NCBI GenBank assembly: GCA_016190465.1
Contig: JACPQP010000373.1
Location: forward strand, 1-6,455
Direction: 5' to 3'
Length of the DNA stretch: 6,455 bases
Source of the DNA: Chloroflexota bacterium
GTDB lineage: Bacteria > Chloroflexota > UBA6077 > FW602-bin22 > JACPQP01
The position numbers and the translations under genes are program-made. Below the pieces are notes generated by a model that was given only the letters and a program-made list of their open reading frames with translations, did not search any database and was not told the origin of the DNA. Position 1 is the first letter of the stretch, and each line of letters begins with the position of its first letter. Positions 5,038 through 6,455 of this stretch are shown one piece after another.

Positions 5038-5941
5038 GTAGCGGCGGGGGTAGAGGGGGCATTCCACGGGGCGCTTCAGTCGCGCGAAGTGGCTGGCAGG
5101 CCGGACAGAAGTACGTGCTGCGCCCCCCCAGCGTGATTCGCTCGATGGGCGTGCCGCAGCGAAAGCAGGGCTCGCCAGCGCGCCCGTGGACCCGCGGGAG
5201 CACATGGCGGCCGAGCGCCTTGCCGCCCAGCACCTGCGCCACCCCGTATTTCACCGCGTCGCTCAGCACGTCGACGATGGCGTGGTGCAGCCGCCGCGCC
5301 TCGGCATCAGGGAGCGAGCCCGCCTCTCGCAGGGGATGGATGCCCGCCAGCCAGAGCGCCTCGTCGGCGTAGATGTTGCCGACCCCGGCGACGAGCGACT
5401 GATCCAGCAGGAATGGCTTCATCTTCGTCCGGGGGCGCCGCCGGAGCAGCTCCTGGAACGCCTCCGTGGTGAACTCCGGGCGAAGTGGCTCGACCCCGTA
5501 GCCCTGCCTGCGGAAGAACCCCGGCACCTCGGCGGCCGGCATCAGCAGCAGGAACCCGAGCTGCCGGAGGTCGGTGAAGAAGAGGCGGCTGCCGTCGTCG
5601 AGCGTCAGGATCAGGTGCGTCGAGCGATGGGGGAGCGGCGCGCCGAACGCCGGCACCGGGTGGCCGGCGGCGACCCGGGAGCCATCCGGGCGCTCTACCG
5701 CGAGCTGCCCGGTCAGCCGCATGTGGAGCAGCAGCGTCAGGTCGCCGGAGAGGTCGACCGCGAGCATCTTGGCCCGGCGGTAGGCGTGCACGATCGTTCG
5801 GCCGACGAGGTCCGCGGGGCGGAGGCCGCCCGCCGGGCGGAAGGCCTTCGGCAGGCGGAGATCAATGGCGACGATCGTCCGCCCGATCAGCGGCCGGGCC
5901 ACGTCGCGCAGCATCGTCTCGACTTCCGGGAGCTCCGGCAT
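4913..5941 (-). CDS. mutM: Formamidopyrimidine/8-oxoguanine DNA glycosylase with repeat-derived tail
   Basis: Bifunctional base-excision repair enzyme that removes 8-oxoguanine and Fapy lesions and cleaves the resulting abasic site. The N-terminus MPELPEVE gives the catalytic Pro2 (Schiff base) and Glu3 after Met removal, which fixes the start at 5941. Lys58 in RRAKML is the conserved DNA/active-site lysine. The H2TH region is LLDQSLVAGVGNIYADEAL (178-196). A C-terminal zinc finger uses Cys259, Cys262, Cys279 and Cys282, with Arg274 in its loop. At the usual void-filling site DPRRFG, this protein has DLRQLG (124-129), so Arg126 is kept but Leu replaces the wedge Phe. It is 342 aa, against about 270-280 for the family. 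Residues 284-342 follow the zinc finger and are Pro/Gly/Arg-rich, read through intergenic repeat B and antisense into the methyltransferase gene. AGGG (5947-5950 complement) lies 5 nt upstream as ribosome site. Confidence 0.95.
   Translation of the reverse strand: MPELPEVETMLRDVARPLIGRTIVAIDLRLPKAFRPAGGLRPADLVGRTIVHAYRRAKMLAVDLSGDLTLLLHMRLTGQLAVERPDGSRVAAGHPVPAFGAPLPHRSTHLILTLDDGSRLFFTDLRQLGFLLLMPAAEVPGFFRRQGYGVEPLRPEFTTEAFQELLRRRPRTKMKPFLLDQSLVAGVGNIYADEALWLAGIHPLREAGSLPDAEARRLHHAIVDVLSDAVKYGVAQVLGGKALGRHVLPRVHGRAGEPCFRCGTPIERITLGGRSTYFCPACQPLRATEAPRGMPPLPPPLPTPVSHQGGRGENIPSPLVGEGQGRGGPRRGRGSRPAGSSG
4958..5060 (+). repeat. Intergenic repeat copy B, with hairpins, inside two gene ends
   Basis: CCCCTCTCCC (4973-4982) and GGGAGAGGGG (4988-4997) make a perfect 10-bp stem with a 5-nt loop. 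A second stem is CCCCTG (5015-5020) with CAGGGG (5029-5034). The core CTCACAGGGGTAGGTA (5025-5040) is identical to copy C (6145-6160, opposite strand), and the next nine bases match at eight. It sits where the two convergent genes meet, so it may also act as a bidirectional transcription stop, though it lacks a T-tract. Both gene frames read through it. Confidence 0.75.
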
Positions 5942-5942
5942 G

Positions 5943-5970
5943 CCTTCCCTGTGTCCTTCGCGTCCTGGTG
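5943..5970 (-). repeat. Short dispersed repeat supplying the mutM ribosome site
   Basis: Read on the minus strand it is CACCAGGACGCGAAGGACAC followed by AGGGAAGGC and the mutM ATG. It has the same GGACnCnAAGG periodic character as 1958-1984 and widespread CACGAAGGACACGAAGG-type repeats. The AGGG used as Shine-Dalgarno for mutM lies within or at the end of it. Confidence 0.4.
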
Positions 5971-6031
5971 GTCGGCTTCGCAACCCGGCGTCCCCGCGCC
6001 GCCGCGTCCGTGTCGTGAGGGCCCGTCACGG

Positions 6032-6104
6032 AATAACTTCAGCGATCGGTCACGAGCGTTGCGCTCCCAACCTGCTGCAGATGGGCCACTTTGCACAAGT
6101 TATT
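6032..6104. other. AT-rich inverted octamers in the mutM-pyrD spacer
   Basis: AATAACTT (6032-6039) and AAGTTATT (6097-6104) are perfect inverted octamers 57 bp apart in the otherwise GC-rich 274-bp spacer upstream of mutM. This is the most likely place for a mutM promoter or regulator site, but I cannot find a -35/-10 pair with proper spacing on the minus strand. The rest of 5971-6129 shows nothing else recognisable. Confidence 0.25.
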
Positions 6105-6129
6105 GTTTGACGGCTCCTTAGTCGCCGAG

Positions 6130-6190
6130 CACCCTCCCCGCCGATACCTACCCCTGTGAGGCGGCTGGGGGAGGGGAAGGGCGAGAGGGT
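6130..6190 (-). repeat. Intergenic repeat copy C (inverted relative to A and B)
   Basis: TACCTACCCCTGTGAG (6145-6160) is the exact reverse complement of the copy B core. CCCTCCCC (6132-6139) pairs with GGGGAGGG (6168-6175), and CCGCC (6138-6142) with GGCGG (6160-6164), so the unit can fold. It lies 26 bp downstream of the pyrD stop codon and may serve as its 3' hairpin, without a T-tract. Confidence 0.65.
6167..6189 (+). other. G-quadruplex-forming motif
   Basis: Plus-strand G-runs of 5, 4, 3 and 3 are separated by A, AA and CGAGA, satisfying the common G4 rule. The motif is on the template strand of the minus-strand genes pyrD and mutM, inside repeat copy C. Prediction is from pattern only. 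Confidence 0.4.
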
Positions 6191-6215
6191 CCCCTGTGGT
6201 GAGTCCTCGTGTCCC

Positions 6216-6455
6216 TCAGGGGAGCGCGGCACCGACCAGCTCGTTGACGTCGGCGACGCCCTCGCGCTCGCAGAAGGCGCGGATGCCGTCGATCACCTCG
6301 ATCATCGCCCGGGGGTTTCCGAAGGTGGCCGTGCCGACCTGGACCGCCGTCGCGCCGGCCAGGATGAACTGGAGCGCGTCGTCCGCCGTCGCGATGCCGC
6401 CGATGCCGATGACCGGCACCTGCACGGCCCGGGCCACGTCGTAGACCATCCGCAC
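6216..6455 (-). CDS. pyrD: Dihydroorotate dehydrogenase, C-terminal part (runs off window)
   Basis: The last 80 codons (79 aa plus TGA stop) of a class 1-type dihydroorotate dehydrogenase, the FMN enzyme converting dihydroorotate to orotate in pyrimidine synthesis. Visible marks are RMVYDVARAV, then VPVIGIGGIATADDALQF, then AGATAVQVGTATFGNP. The GIGGI and QVGTA loops bind the FMN phosphate at the end of the TIM barrel. The IPVIGxGGI/AVQVGTA wording and short tail fit the class 1B catalytic subunit (partner of PyrK) best, but the partner gene is not in view. The N-terminal part, with the FMN and orotate contacts and the class 1B catalytic Cys, lies beyond position 6455. The first codon in the window is an internal GTG, not a start. 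The end of the protein looks normal and precedes repeat copy C. Confidence 0.9.
   Translation of the reverse strand: MRMVYDVARAVQVPVIGIGGIATADDALQFILAGATAVQVGTATFGNPRAMIEVIDGIRAFCEREGVADVNELVGAALP

Noticed and set aside
4200..5372. 390-codon plus-strand frame across Uma2, methyltransferase and mutM
   Set aside because: It crosses three recognised genes in the wrong frame and is Arg/Pro/Gly-rich.
6014..6054. CGTGA/TCACG short dyads and repeated TCACG in the mutM-pyrD spacer
   Set aside because: Five-base arms are too short to be distinguished from chance.
5186..6121. 311-codon plus-strand frame antisense to mutM
   Set aside because: No domain, biased composition, and MutM on the other strand is unequivocal.
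1..6455. CRISPR array, tRNA, rRNA, toxin-antitoxin or defence cluster
   Set aside because: No regularly spaced direct repeats, no cloverleaf or rRNA-like sequence, and no partner genes beside the Uma2 protein.

Overview
This is a GC-rich bacterial window, roughly two thirds G+C by eye. It carries ordinary chromosomal genes separated by short intergenic regions that are full of repeats. The gene set, the C/G-rich hairpin repeats (CCCCCTCCCCC-AGTATT-GGGGGAGGGGG and CACAGGGGTAGGT types) and a small GGTTTTGGGG/CCCCAAACC element together suggest Chloroflexota, perhaps the Thermomicrobia/Sphaerobacter side. This is inferred from general resemblance only. No rRNA, tRNA, CRISPR array, prophage or transposase gene is visible.

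Layout. (1) 104-1815, plus strand: a two-TM potassium channel fused to an MthK-like RCK region, followed closely by a stand-alone cyclic-nucleotide-binding-domain protein, probably one operon. (2) 1813-2028: a 116-bp MITE-like element with 20-bp imperfect terminal inverted repeats and TA ends. It sits exactly on the stop codon of the cNMP protein and is followed by hairpins and a 9-nt-period dispersed repeat. (3) 2029-3234, minus strand: a Gfo/Idh/MocA-type NAD(P)-dependent oxidoreductase. (4) 3235-3673: a divergent intergenic region with degenerate dispersed repeats, a hairpin and a possible promoter. (5) 3674-4246, plus: a Uma2-family (PD-(D/E)XK fold) protein. (6) 4363-5037, plus: a SpoU/TrmH-family RNA 2'-O-methyltransferase. 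(7) 4913-5941, minus: mutM/fpg, the 8-oxoguanine DNA glycosylase, convergent with and overlapping the methyltransferase. (8) 5942-6215: a repeat-bearing spacer. (9) 6216-6455, minus: the C-terminal end of a dihydroorotate dehydrogenase that runs off the window edge.

The genes do not form one pathway. The clear functional pairing is the K+ channel with the cNMP-binding protein, which may be a channel and a separate nucleotide sensor. The rest is housekeeping (DNA repair, RNA modification, pyrimidine synthesis) plus a sugar/inositol-type oxidoreductase of unknown substrate.

The most noteworthy signals are in the repeats. One repeat family occurs three times (4313-4351, 4958-5060, 6130-6190). 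The middle copy has been absorbed into the 3' ends of two convergent genes, giving both proteins low-complexity Pro/Gly/Arg tails and a 125-bp antisense coding overlap. The MITE-like element inserted into a TAA stop codon in a way that regenerates TAA. I see no convincing new multi-gene system such as a defence or biosynthetic cluster.
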